From positions 1 to 5,810 of the forward strand of contig JAQGOX010000809.1 in assembly GCA_028293365.1 (NCBI GenBank): a stretch of DNA of 5,810 nucleotides. Reading direction: 5' to 3'. Numbering within the stretch: position 1 is the stretch's first letter; the number at the start of each line of letters is the position of its first letter. This document shows positions 1 to 5,810 of this stretch, piece by piece. The notes under the pieces were generated by a model. That model ran no database searches, was not told the origin of the DNA, and saw only the letters and a list, made by a program, of their open reading frames with translations. The DNA is from Verrucomicrobiales bacterium (GTDB lineage: Bacteria > Verrucomicrobiota > Verrucomicrobiia > Limisphaerales > SXQI01). A program made the translations under genes and the position numbers.

Positions 1-2
1 AT

Positions 3-686
3 GGGTGCCAGGGTGCGGAATTGACGAGCTATTACTTTCCAGTTGACGTTACGACGGAGTACCTCATCAAGGTTAAGCAGCACGCGTTTCTACGAGGAAT
101 CGAGATTAGCGGTACCGCAGTAGGCAATAACTTTGCCATAAAAGATAATGCCAGGCGGAATAAGCAGGTTGCAGATGTCAAAAAATGGATCGATCGGGCC
201 GCGATTTTGGGAGCCCCGCATATTCGAGTTTTCGCCGGCACTGCGGAAGGATCGCCAATTGAAGAAGCCATGAAATATTGCATTCAGGCGATGGAAGAGG
301 CTTGTGACTATGCGGGTAGCAAGGGCATTTTTCTCGGGATTGAGAACCACGGCGGCATTGTGGCTGAGCCCAATGATTTACTGGAAATCGTGAAAGCAGT
401 TCGAAGCCCCTGGTTTGGAATCAACCTCGACACGGCTAATTTTCGCACCGAAAACCCATATGCGGACCTGATTCGAATCGCACCCTATGCCATAAATGTG
501 CAAATGAAAGCGGAGATTCAGCCAAAAGGAAAGCCGGAGGAGCCCGCAGATTTCCTGCGGTTGATCGGCATATTGCGGGACGCGAACTACCAGGGATATG
601 TGGCTCTCGAATACGAATCTGCGCCCGATCCATATGTTGCAGTTCCAGGACTGTTGAAGCGGATGAAGGAATCGTTTGCTGCTTAG
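3..686 (+). CDS. Sugar phosphate isomerase/epimerase-like TIM-barrel protein, 5'-truncated by the window edge
   Basis: Partial gene; the frame is open to the left edge, and 227 residues are visible. The TTG at 21 is unlikely to be the true start, because the codons before it read GCQGAE and join smoothly into LTSYYFP, a typical early strand of this xylose-isomerase-like TIM-barrel family (AP endonuclease 2 fold). Members usually have about 270-300 residues, so some 50-70 N-terminal residues are missing. Probable metal and active-site positions are Glu in IENHGG (codon 342), Asp in NLDTAN (429), Gln in NVQMK (501) and Glu in ALEYES (609 or 615). Many relatives have His where this protein has Gln. 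The family isomerises or epimerises sugars or related polyols using a divalent metal; the substrate here cannot be told. No signal peptide can be judged. The gene is co-directional with the chemosensory operon, but nothing links it functionally. Confidence 0.85.
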   Translation, partial: GCQGAELTSYYFPVDVTTEYLIKVKQHAFLRGIEISGTAVGNNFAIKDNARRNKQVADVKKWIDRAAILGAPHIRVFAGTAEGSPIEEAMKYCIQAMEEACDYAGSKGIFLGIENHGGIVAEPNDLLEIVKAVRSPWFGINLDTANFRTENPYADLIRIAPYAINVQMKAEIQPKGKPEEPADFLRLIGILRDANYQGYVALEYESAPDPYVAVPGLLKRMKESFAA

Positions 687-700
687 CGGCGGGTTTTTTT
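678..700 (+). terminator. Weak candidate intrinsic terminator after the isomerase gene
   Basis: GCTGC (678-682) can pair with GCGGC (686-690) across a TTA loop, giving a 5-pair stem with one G-U pair. GGG and a run of seven T follow (691-700). The stem overlaps the TAG stop at 684-686. The short stem, tiny loop and three G before the T-run make this a weak terminator at best, but it sits where one is expected, before a new operon. Confidence 0.35.
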
Positions 701-811
701 GGTCGGTGGTTTCGCTTTTGTATCCGGACGGACTGGATTTTGAGGGGATTCAGACAGGTTTGTTTCTACGCTTCCGCCCGCCGAAACCTTCTGATAGCGT
801 GCGACCGCAAT
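687..811 (+). other. Intergenic region likely to hold the promoter of the chemosensory operon
   Basis: This 125-base gap is the only sizeable non-coding stretch and the natural place for the operon promoter. I see no convincing -35/-10 pair: TTGGTC (699-704) and TATCCG (721-726) are 16 bases apart but match the consensus at only half of the positions. No clear Shine-Dalgarno sequence precedes the ATG at 812. CCCGCCG and CGAAACC near 777-788 are inverted copies of bases at 687-693 and 708-714, with long loops, which may be chance. Confidence 0.3.
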
Positions 812-2929
812 ATGCCATCGAATCCAAATCACGGACGGCTTAAGAGCCTTCGTTCAAAAATCTTGCTCTTTGCGGGGGTGCCCGTGGTGTTGATGTTGGT
901 GTTGGTCATTGGATTTCTGACGCGGAGCGCGCTCCAGGAGGCATATCGTTCAAGCCTTTTCAAAATAGGGATCGAAACCTTTTCCACGGCAGTCCGGATT
1001 GAAACCTGGAACATGGAAATTGTGACCGTACCGAAAGTCATGGCGACTGCCCAGGAGAATGGAATGTTCGGTCATCGCAAGGAATCGATCGAATATTCGA
1101 AACATATCCTGGAAATGTACCCGCAGTTCACCGGCAGCTATTTTGGATATGAAACGAATGCGGATGGCCAGGACGCTGAGTTTATGGCGAAGGCAACTGC
1201 CGAAGAAAAGCGGTCTTGTGGCGAGACAGGGCGTTTCATTCCTTATTGGTTCAGGGACAAGCAGGATACAAATAAAATTATTCTGAACCCGTTGATCGAT
1301 ATGGAGACGAGTTTCTATTACCAGGGAGTTAAGAATCGGGCCATGGGCGTTTCCGACACAGAAGGTATCAAGATCCCCAATGGAATCAGCACTTTCTATA
1401 ATCCCGCCTGGTTTTCGACGGATCCAAATAAGGCGAAAGTCATGGTGACGGAGCCTTACATCTATGAAGGCAAGCTGATGATCGAGCAGACCTATCCCAT
1501 CACAATCAACGGGAAATTTGTGGGGATTGCAGGCTGCGATCGGGCGCTAACGCAGATCGACGAATTCGTTCAAGGCCTGAAGCCATTCAAGACGTCCGAT
1601 TTCATTTTAATCAGTCGGCGAGGTCGAATTATTTCGGCGACGATGGACGCGGATTTGAAAACGCATCGCGTGGAAGAGACTCCGTTCAGCGAAGTACTCT
1701 TGAAGTTTTATAAATCGCAGACCAATGCTCCGCTGGAACTGGTGAAAGATCCGGCGTCAGGCGAAAGTTATTTTTATGGGGCCGCAAAGATTCCGACCGG
1801 CGATTGGACCCTGGTGATGCGGGTGACCAAGCGGGAGATTCTGGCTCCGGTTTGGGCTGAATTCAGTTGGGCGCTAGTGATTTCGGGGATAGGTCTGCTG
1901 GTGACTATTGGGATTTTGATCTGGCTGGCAGGATCGGTGGCAACACCGATATCGACTGCGGCGCAGGTTGCGAATCGAGTCGCGCAAGGAGACCTGACCG
2001 CGAAAGTCGATGGTTCAGCTACTGGTGAGACTGGATTATTACTTTCCGCCATCCGCATCATGATTCAAAACCTCAATGGGCTGGTTGGGCAGGTGAAGAG
2101 TTCCAGCATCCAGGTTATTTCCACGGCCACCCAGATTTCAGCGGCGGCGAAATCACAGGAATCCACGGTCAGCGAGTTCGGTTCCTCGACCAATCAAATC
2201 GCGGCCGCAGTGAACGAAATCTCTGCGACCTCACAACAGTTGGTCAAAACCATGGATGATGTTTCCACGATGGTAAGTGGAACAGCGGAACTAGCCGACT
2301 CGGGGAGAACGAGCCTGGGGGGAATGGAAACGACCATGCGGCATCTCTCCGAAGCGACGGGATCCATTTCCTCCAAGCTGGCTGTCATCAGCGAGAAGGC
2401 AAAAAATATAACGGGCGTGGTCACCACGATTACGAAGGTTGCCGATCAGACTAATTTGCTCTCCCTGAATGCGGCAATTGAAGCCGAGAAAGCAGGCGAG
2501 TACGGATTGGGCTTTTCTGTGGTGGCCCGGGAAATTCGACGATTGGCGGATCAAACCGCTGTGGCAACACTCGATATCGACCAAATGGTTAAAGAGATGC
2601 AATCCGCTGTTTCCGCCGGTGTCATGGAGATGGATAAGTTTACCGAGCAGGTGCATCGCGGCGTGGATGCCGCAGAACGCTTAAGCGGACAACTAGGCCA
2701 GATCATTGAACAAGTCCAGCAATTGACCCCTCGATTTGAATCAGTCAACCAGGGTATGAAGACTCAGTCCGATGGGGCGGGACAAATTAGTTCCGCGATG
2801 ATCAATTTGACTCAGGTGGCTCGAACCACGACCTCGTCAATCAGCGAGTTCAACAAAGCTGCAAGCGGTTTGCACGAGGCCGTGCGCATGCTTCGCGAAG
2901 AAGTAGCCCGGTTCAAAGTAGCGGAATAG
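812..2929 (+). CDS. wspA: WspA-like methyl-accepting receptor with periplasmic dCache-like sensor
   Basis: Transmembrane chemoreceptor, 705 residues from ATG 812, that should control the WspE kinase through CheW proteins. A TTG 72 bases upstream keeps the frame open, but its extra 24 residues look non-coding and the ATG places a basic segment directly before the membrane helix. Domains in order: TM1 about 17-36; a periplasmic region about 38-350 that looks like a double Cache domain, with GRFIPYWFRD at 140-149 and GIAGCD ending at 243; TM2 about 354-374; HAMP about 375-428; and a signalling coiled coil to the end. The hairpin tip (about 553-568) reads NAAIEAEKAGEYGLGF, where ordinary chemotaxis receptors have EAARAGEQGRGF; EKAGEYG followed by REIRRLADQTA is what I recall of WspA proteins. 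The tail ends in RFKVAE, without an NWETF-type CheR docking pentapeptide. Pseudomonas WspA is about 540 residues, so the sensor here is much larger. The only two cysteines, C136 and C242, are both periplasmic. The ligand is unknown. Confidence 0.9.
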   Translation: MPSNPNHGRLKSLRSKILLFAGVPVVLMLVLVIGFLTRSALQEAYRSSLFKIGIETFSTAVRIETWNMEIVTVPKVMATAQENGMFGHRKESIEYSKHILEMYPQFTGSYFGYETNADGQDAEFMAKATAEEKRSCGETGRFIPYWFRDKQDTNKIILNPLIDMETSFYYQGVKNRAMGVSDTEGIKIPNGISTFYNPAWFSTDPNKAKVMVTEPYIYEGKLMIEQTYPITINGKFVGIAGCDRALTQIDEFVQGLKPFKTSDFILISRRGRIISATMDADLKTHRVEETPFSEVLLKFYKSQTNAPLELVKDPASGESYFYGAAKIPTGDWTLVMRVTKREILAPVWAEFSWALVISGIGLLVTIGILIWLAGSVATPISTAAQVANRVAQGDLTAKVDGSATGETGLLLSAIRIMIQNLNGLVGQVKSSSIQVISTATQISAAAKSQESTVSEFGSSTNQIAAAVNEISATSQQLVKTMDDVSTMVSGTAELADSGRTSLGGMETTMRHLSEATGSISSKLAVISEKAKNITGVVTTITKVADQTNLLSLNAAIEAEKAGEYGLGFSVVAREIRRLADQTAVATLDIDQMVKEMQSAVSAGVMEMDKFTEQVHRGVDAAERLSGQLGQIIEQVQQLTPRFESVNQGMKTQSDGAGQISSAMINLTQVARTTTSSISEFNKAASGLHEAVRMLREEVARFKVAE

Positions 2930-2934
2930 CGGTT

Positions 2935-3399
2935 ATGCTCTGCCTGCTCTTGACCTTAAACGAATCGCTCTTTGCCTTTCCTTGTGCGCAGGTCGTCCGG
3001 ATTGTGCCAAAGATTCAGTTACGGCCGATTCCGCATGCGCCCTCCTATATCGCGGGTTTGCTTCACTATCGAGGCGGAGCGGTGCCGGTCGTCGACCTCT
3101 GCGCCCTCACCATCGGACGTCCGGCTTCAAACCTGCTAAGCAGTCGAATCATTTTGATGAATTATAAGACGGAAAATGAGCGCGCTCAATTGCTGGGCGT
3201 TCTGGCAGAGAGCGTCATGGAAACGGTCACGCTGGACCCGGCAAAGCTTTCCCCTGCGACTGTAAGAGTCGAGGGGGTTTCGTTTCTTGGCAGTATGATC
3301 AGCACGGATAAGGGGCTGATTCAACTGATCGATCCCGAAAAATTATTCTCCGACTCCGTCAGAGAACAACTCTTTCCTGCAGCCTTATCCCCCGCGTGA
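2935..3399 (+). CDS. wspB: WspB-like CheW coupling protein
   Basis: Single-domain CheW of 154 residues, a cytoplasmic adaptor that links the receptor tip to the CheA-type kinase. The ATG lies 5 bases after the receptor stop, with no strong Shine-Dalgarno sequence. It starts directly in the first CheW strand (MLCLLLTLNESLFAFP), so the start is well placed and there is no extension. The CheW core is seen as AQVVRIVP (about 18-25), YIAGLLHYRGGAVPVVDL (about 38-55) and a late LIQLIDPEKLF segment. HYRG stands where classical CheW has NxRG. Direct entry into the CheW fold, the DLCAL segment and the position straight after the receptor match WspB of Pseudomonas. Its role beside the second CheW (4637-5326) cannot be read from sequence; two CheW proteins are normal in Wsp systems. 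Confidence 0.88.
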   Translation: MLCLLLTLNESLFAFPCAQVVRIVPKIQLRPIPHAPSYIAGLLHYRGGAVPVVDLCALTIGRPASNLLSSRIILMNYKTENERAQLLGVLAESVMETVTLDPAKLSPATVRVEGVSFLGSMISTDKGLIQLIDPEKLFSDSVREQLFPAALSPA

Positions 3400-4640
3400 A
3401 ATTCATCGGACAGATACGTGAGCGTTTGCAGGCTGATACTGGATTCAGCGCGCAGTTCCTACAGGACGCGATGCTCCACCTGGCGATTCAAAAGCGTTGC
3501 GAGATTCTGTCGTTTAACAATCCCGAAAGTTATTGGAAACATTTGCAGTTGGCGGAAACAGAATGGTCCAGTCTCATTGAAGAAGTGGTGGTGAATGAAA
3601 CCTGGTTTCTTCGCGACGAAAAGCCTTTCCAGTACCTGGCCGACCATGCAAAGAGAGAATGGCTTGCGCATTCGGAGAAGCGGAGCATTCTGAGCGCTCC
3701 CTGCGCTTCAGGGGAAGAGGCTTACTCGATTGCGATCACTTTATTGGAGGCTGGGTTGACGCCAGGCCGTTTTGCGATTGACGGGCTCGACATTAGTGAG
3801 CGCGCTCTGCAAATGGCACGGCGGCGAACCTATCGTGCCACCGCGTTTCGGGGTGGAACGCTTGGGGATTCGCCGTATTTCGAACGGTCGCCCGAAGGGG
3901 ATTACAGGCTTCGCAACAGTTTTGACGAATGCGTGAAATTCAGAAAAGCGAATCTGCTGGATCCGATGTCTTTTCCCGAGGGCGGCAAGTTCGATGTGAT
4001 CTTCTGTCGGAACCTTTTGATTTATCTCGATGACAAGGCGCGTTTCCAGCTTCTCGAAATACTTACAGGACTTTTGCAGGCGGGTGGGTTGCTTTTTGTG
4101 GGGCATGCGGACGCCGGCGCCGTAGTGGGGAGCCGCTTGCAGCCCTGTGGACCTACGGGAGCGTTTGCATTCTCAGTGCGTGCGCATGCTTCGAAACCGG
4201 CAGCATTTGCACCGCGCGGACCGCTTCGACCGATTGCCATCCGGAAACCCGAGCCAATCCCTGTAAAAACACTTCCGGGCGCCAGATCAACGGAATCAGG
4301 TCGAAGTGTTGCCGAAAAAGTAAGTGAGGAAATCACCCTGGAGCGCGCCACAGTACTTGCGGATGCGGGTAAAACGAAGGAAGCAAATGCGCTGTGCGAA
4401 GATTATCTGAAAACACACCCACTATGTCTTCGAGGAACCCACTTGCTGGCGGTGTTGCGATTGGCGGTGGGAGATCGGGATCAGGCGGAACGACTATTCA
4501 ACAAGGTTGTTTATCTCGATCCTCGCCACATGGAAGCGCTGCTTCACCTTAAACGATTGGCTGAATTGCGGGGCGATCGTGCGTCTGTCGAAAGCTGGCG
4601 CCGGCGCATTGAGAATAACCAGGCGGCAATACGGCCATGA
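3396..4640 (+). CDS. wspC: WspC-like CheR methyltransferase with C-terminal TPR repeats
   Basis: SAM-dependent glutamate O-methyltransferase for the receptor, 414 residues. The GTG start overlaps the CheW stop as GTGA, and the product begins MKFIGQIRERL at the usual point of a CheR N-domain. Motifs: NETWFLRD (67-74), the CheR hallmark; SAPCASGEEAYSIA (100-113), the SAM-binding loop; an acidic strand DGLDIS (129-133) for the SAM ribose; FDVIFCRNLLIYLD (199-212); and GGLLFVGH (230-237). A linker rich in Pro, Arg and Lys (about 262-310) leads to about three TPR-like helical pairs (about 313-406), including DRDQAERLFNKVVYLDP. CheR with this tail and a length near 420 residues is typical of WspC. 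Pseudomonas WspC is reported to methylate its receptor without a docking pentapeptide, which fits the receptor here lacking one. The TPR partner is unknown. No catalytic motif looks damaged. Confidence 0.92.
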   Translation: MKFIGQIRERLQADTGFSAQFLQDAMLHLAIQKRCEILSFNNPESYWKHLQLAETEWSSLIEEVVVNETWFLRDEKPFQYLADHAKREWLAHSEKRSILSAPCASGEEAYSIAITLLEAGLTPGRFAIDGLDISERALQMARRRTYRATAFRGGTLGDSPYFERSPEGDYRLRNSFDECVKFRKANLLDPMSFPEGGKFDVIFCRNLLIYLDDKARFQLLEILTGLLQAGGLLFVGHADAGAVVGSRLQPCGPTGAFAFSVRAHASKPAAFAPRGPLRPIAIRKPEPIPVKTLPGARSTESGRSVAEKVSEEITLERATVLADAGKTKEANALCEDYLKTHPLCLRGTHLLAVLRLAVGDRDQAERLFNKVVYLDPRHMEALLHLKRLAELRGDRASVESWRRRIENNQAAIRP

Positions 4641-5326
4641 ACGCGACCGAAACCCAGCGATTGCAACGCATCCGTTGCTGGAACGCCATCGGAGTCTGGG
4701 GCGATCATTCCTGTCCGGAACTTAAGGAATGGATTCATTGTCAGAATTGTCCCGTGCTCAGCAGTGCGGGTCGTTCGCTGTTCGAACAGCCTCCACCTGC
4801 CGATTACATTGAGGAGTGGGGAGAGCTGCTGGCCGCCGAGGAGAATGAGCGGGCCTTACTGAAAAACTCGATCCTCGTTTTCCGCCTTGGTGACGAATGG
4901 CTCGGTTTGCCAGCGAGCGTTTTCCAATCAATGGAAGAGCCGCGCACGATTCATCGCGTGCCACACCGTTCCAACAAAGTGTTGCTGGGGGTGGTAAACA
5001 TTCGAGGTGCACTCCAGTTGTGTATTTCGCTGCGCGACCTTCTGGACATTCCTCCGAGCATGGCGGTGGCGGGTGAACGCGATTCTGTCCTCAACCCCAA
5101 GCGTCTAGCGTTCGTCGATCGCGGAGGAGATCGTTGGGCGTTTCCACTCGATGAAGCATTGGGTATCCAGCGTTATCATTCGAGCGAAGTACAGAACGCT
5201 CCGGTTACGGTCGCCAAGCAATCCGCGCCGTTTACCAAGGGAATCCTGACCATCCAGGAACGAACCGTGGGTCTGTTGGATGAGGACCTGGTCTTCTATC
5301 ATCTCAAACGCAACGCACTTGGATGA
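4637..5326 (+). CDS. wspD: WspD-like CheW protein with cysteine-rich N-terminal extension
   Basis: Second CheW-type adaptor, 229 residues, close to the usual WspD length. ATG 4637 overlaps the methyltransferase stop as ATGA. The N-terminal 75 residues are not CheW. They hold C14, C26, C35 and C38 (spacing C-x11-C-x8-C-x2-C), with H34, in a segment reading CWNAIGVWGDHSCPELK and then HCQNCPV. I recall similar segments in other WspD proteins; their role is not established to my knowledge, and metal binding is only an inference. The CheW domain begins at about 78 (SILVFRLGDEWLGLP), has the signature LLGVVNIRG (116-124) and SLRDLLDI, and ends near FYHLKRNALG. It should act in the cytoplasm with the receptor, WspB and WspE. 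A CheW lacking metal binding, with structural cysteines only, is the alternative for the extension. Confidence 0.9.
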   Translation: MNATETQRLQRIRCWNAIGVWGDHSCPELKEWIHCQNCPVLSSAGRSLFEQPPPADYIEEWGELLAAEENERALLKNSILVFRLGDEWLGLPASVFQSMEEPRTIHRVPHRSNKVLLGVVNIRGALQLCISLRDLLDIPPSMAVAGERDSVLNPKRLAFVDRGGDRWAFPLDEALGIQRYHSSEVQNAPVTVAKQSAPFTKGILTIQERTVGLLDEDLVFYHLKRNALG

Positions 5327-5810
5327 GCGAGGATTTTAGCAGTTTTTCAATGATGGAGCTGTTTCGCTCCGAGGCGCAAACGCAGTTGGCTGGGCTGAAC
5401 GACGGTTTACTGGCCCTGGAAAACGATCCGGAGGCTGCGAACGCTCACGCCGAGGCCCTGATGCGCGCAGCGCATTCACTAAAAGGGGCGGCGCGCATTG
5501 TGAATTTGGATCCGGCCGTTCGCATTGCCCACGCGATGGAGGACGACTTCGTCGCACTTCAGGAGGGTCGAATCAAATTGGGAGCGGCAGCTATCGATAC
5601 ACTGCTGCGAGCTGTTGATTTTTTGGGGAAATTGTCTCAGCTCGAGGAATTTGAATTGCCTTCATGGGCCGACCACAACCGGCCAGAGGTTGATAATCTT
5701 GTCGCTGATCTTCAGAGGATTCTTTCGGGCAGCGTGGAGGAGCCGGTTCCTTCGTCGGCCTCTCCGAAGGCACCAACGATCGAGGCTGAGGCACAGGATT
5801 TCAGCGGGGT
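5323..5810 (+). CDS. wspE: WspE-like CheA-type histidine kinase, N-terminal Hpt domain (3'-truncated by the window edge)
   Basis: Partial gene; 162 codons are visible and the frame stays open to the right edge. ATG 5323 overlaps the preceding stop as ATGA. Residues about 1-110 form an Hpt (P1) domain: MMELFRSEAQTQLAGLNDGL is the first helix, and MRAAHSLKGAARIV (47-60) carries the phosphorylated histidine H51 with the usual K54 and G55. The following helix, VRIAHAMEDDFVALQEG, also fits. From about residue 135 the chain becomes a Ser/Pro/Ala/Glu-rich linker, as expected between P1 and later domains. In Wsp systems this kinase also carries dimerisation, ATPase, CheW-like and C-terminal receiver domains and phosphorylates WspR and WspF; none of these can be seen here. 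An Hpt protein of another kind is possible from the visible part alone, but the operon position strongly favours WspE. Confidence 0.9.
   Translation, partial: MSEDFSSFSMMELFRSEAQTQLAGLNDGLLALENDPEAANAHAEALMRAAHSLKGAARIVNLDPAVRIAHAMEDDFVALQEGRIKLGAAAIDTLLRAVDFLGKLSQLEEFELPSWADHNRPEVDNLVADLQRILSGSVEEPVPSSASPKAPTIEAEAQDFSG

Noticed and set aside
21..23. TTG as the start of the isomerase
   Set aside because: The frame is open to the window edge and the residues before the TTG fit the family, so the gene is truncated and not started here.
1..24. ATG at position 1 opening a tiny frame that stops at 24
   Set aside because: Seven codons only, in a different frame from the isomerase, which already explains the sequence.
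699..726. TTGGTC and TATCCG as a sigma-70 promoter for the operon
   Set aside because: The spacing of 16 is acceptable, but only 3 of 6 bases match in each box, which is expected by chance in 125 bases.
687..788. Inverted copies CGGCGGG/CCCGCCG (687-693 with 777-783) and GGTTTCG/CGAAACC (708-714 with 782-788) as a mutually exclusive leader switch
   Set aside because: Seven-base pairings with loops of about 67-83 bases in GC-rich DNA are common by chance, and there is no leader peptide or riboswitch signature to support regulation.
740..811. TTG-initiated 24-residue N-terminal extension of the receptor
   Set aside because: The extension (MRGFRQVCFYASARR and on) resembles no receptor N-terminus, has no Shine-Dalgarno sequence and would place a long odd segment before TM1. 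ATG 812 gives a normal basic N-terminus.
2291..2656. Minus-strand open frame of 121 codons inside the receptor gene, and similar ones at 3741-4106 and 4022-4351
   Set aside because: They lie antisense to clearly conserved domains, have no recognisable protein motifs and no ribosome binding site; they are shadows of the coding strand.

Overview
The window carries the front part of a Wsp-type chemosensory operon, on the + strand, behind the 3' end of an unrelated sugar isomerase gene. All five complete or partial gene products after position 812 follow the order known from Pseudomonas wsp clusters: WspA (methyl-accepting receptor), WspB (CheW), WspC (CheR methyltransferase with a TPR tail), WspD (second CheW with an N-terminal extension) and WspE (CheA kinase, only its Hpt end visible). 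The gene names rest on protein motifs, lengths and gene order read by eye, not on a database search.

Layout: 3-686 is the 3' part of a TIM-barrel sugar phosphate isomerase/epimerase-like gene that runs in from the left edge. A weak terminator-like hairpin and T-tract lie across its stop codon (678-700). A 125-base gap (687-811) separates it from the receptor gene (812-2929). The CheW gene follows after 5 bases (2935-3399). The next three junctions are 4-base stop/start overlaps (GTGA at 3396, ATGA at 4637, ATGA at 5323). The kinase gene runs off the right edge.

How the genes work together: the receptor has two membrane segments around a large periplasmic double-Cache-like sensor, then HAMP and a signalling hairpin. 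The two CheW proteins should couple it to the WspE kinase, while the CheR/TPR protein sets receptor methylation. In Pseudomonas the output is WspR, a diguanylate cyclase making c-di-GMP during surface contact, with WspF as the methylesterase. Neither can be seen here, so the output of this system is unknown.

Organism: the base composition is intermediate, Shine-Dalgarno sequences are poor, and the isomerase fragment resembles proteins I associate with Verrucomicrobiota, Planctomycetota and Acidobacteriota. A Verrucomicrobiota-like soil or freshwater bacterium is my best guess, held with low confidence. There are no RNA genes, mobile elements, CRISPR arrays or long repeats that I can support.
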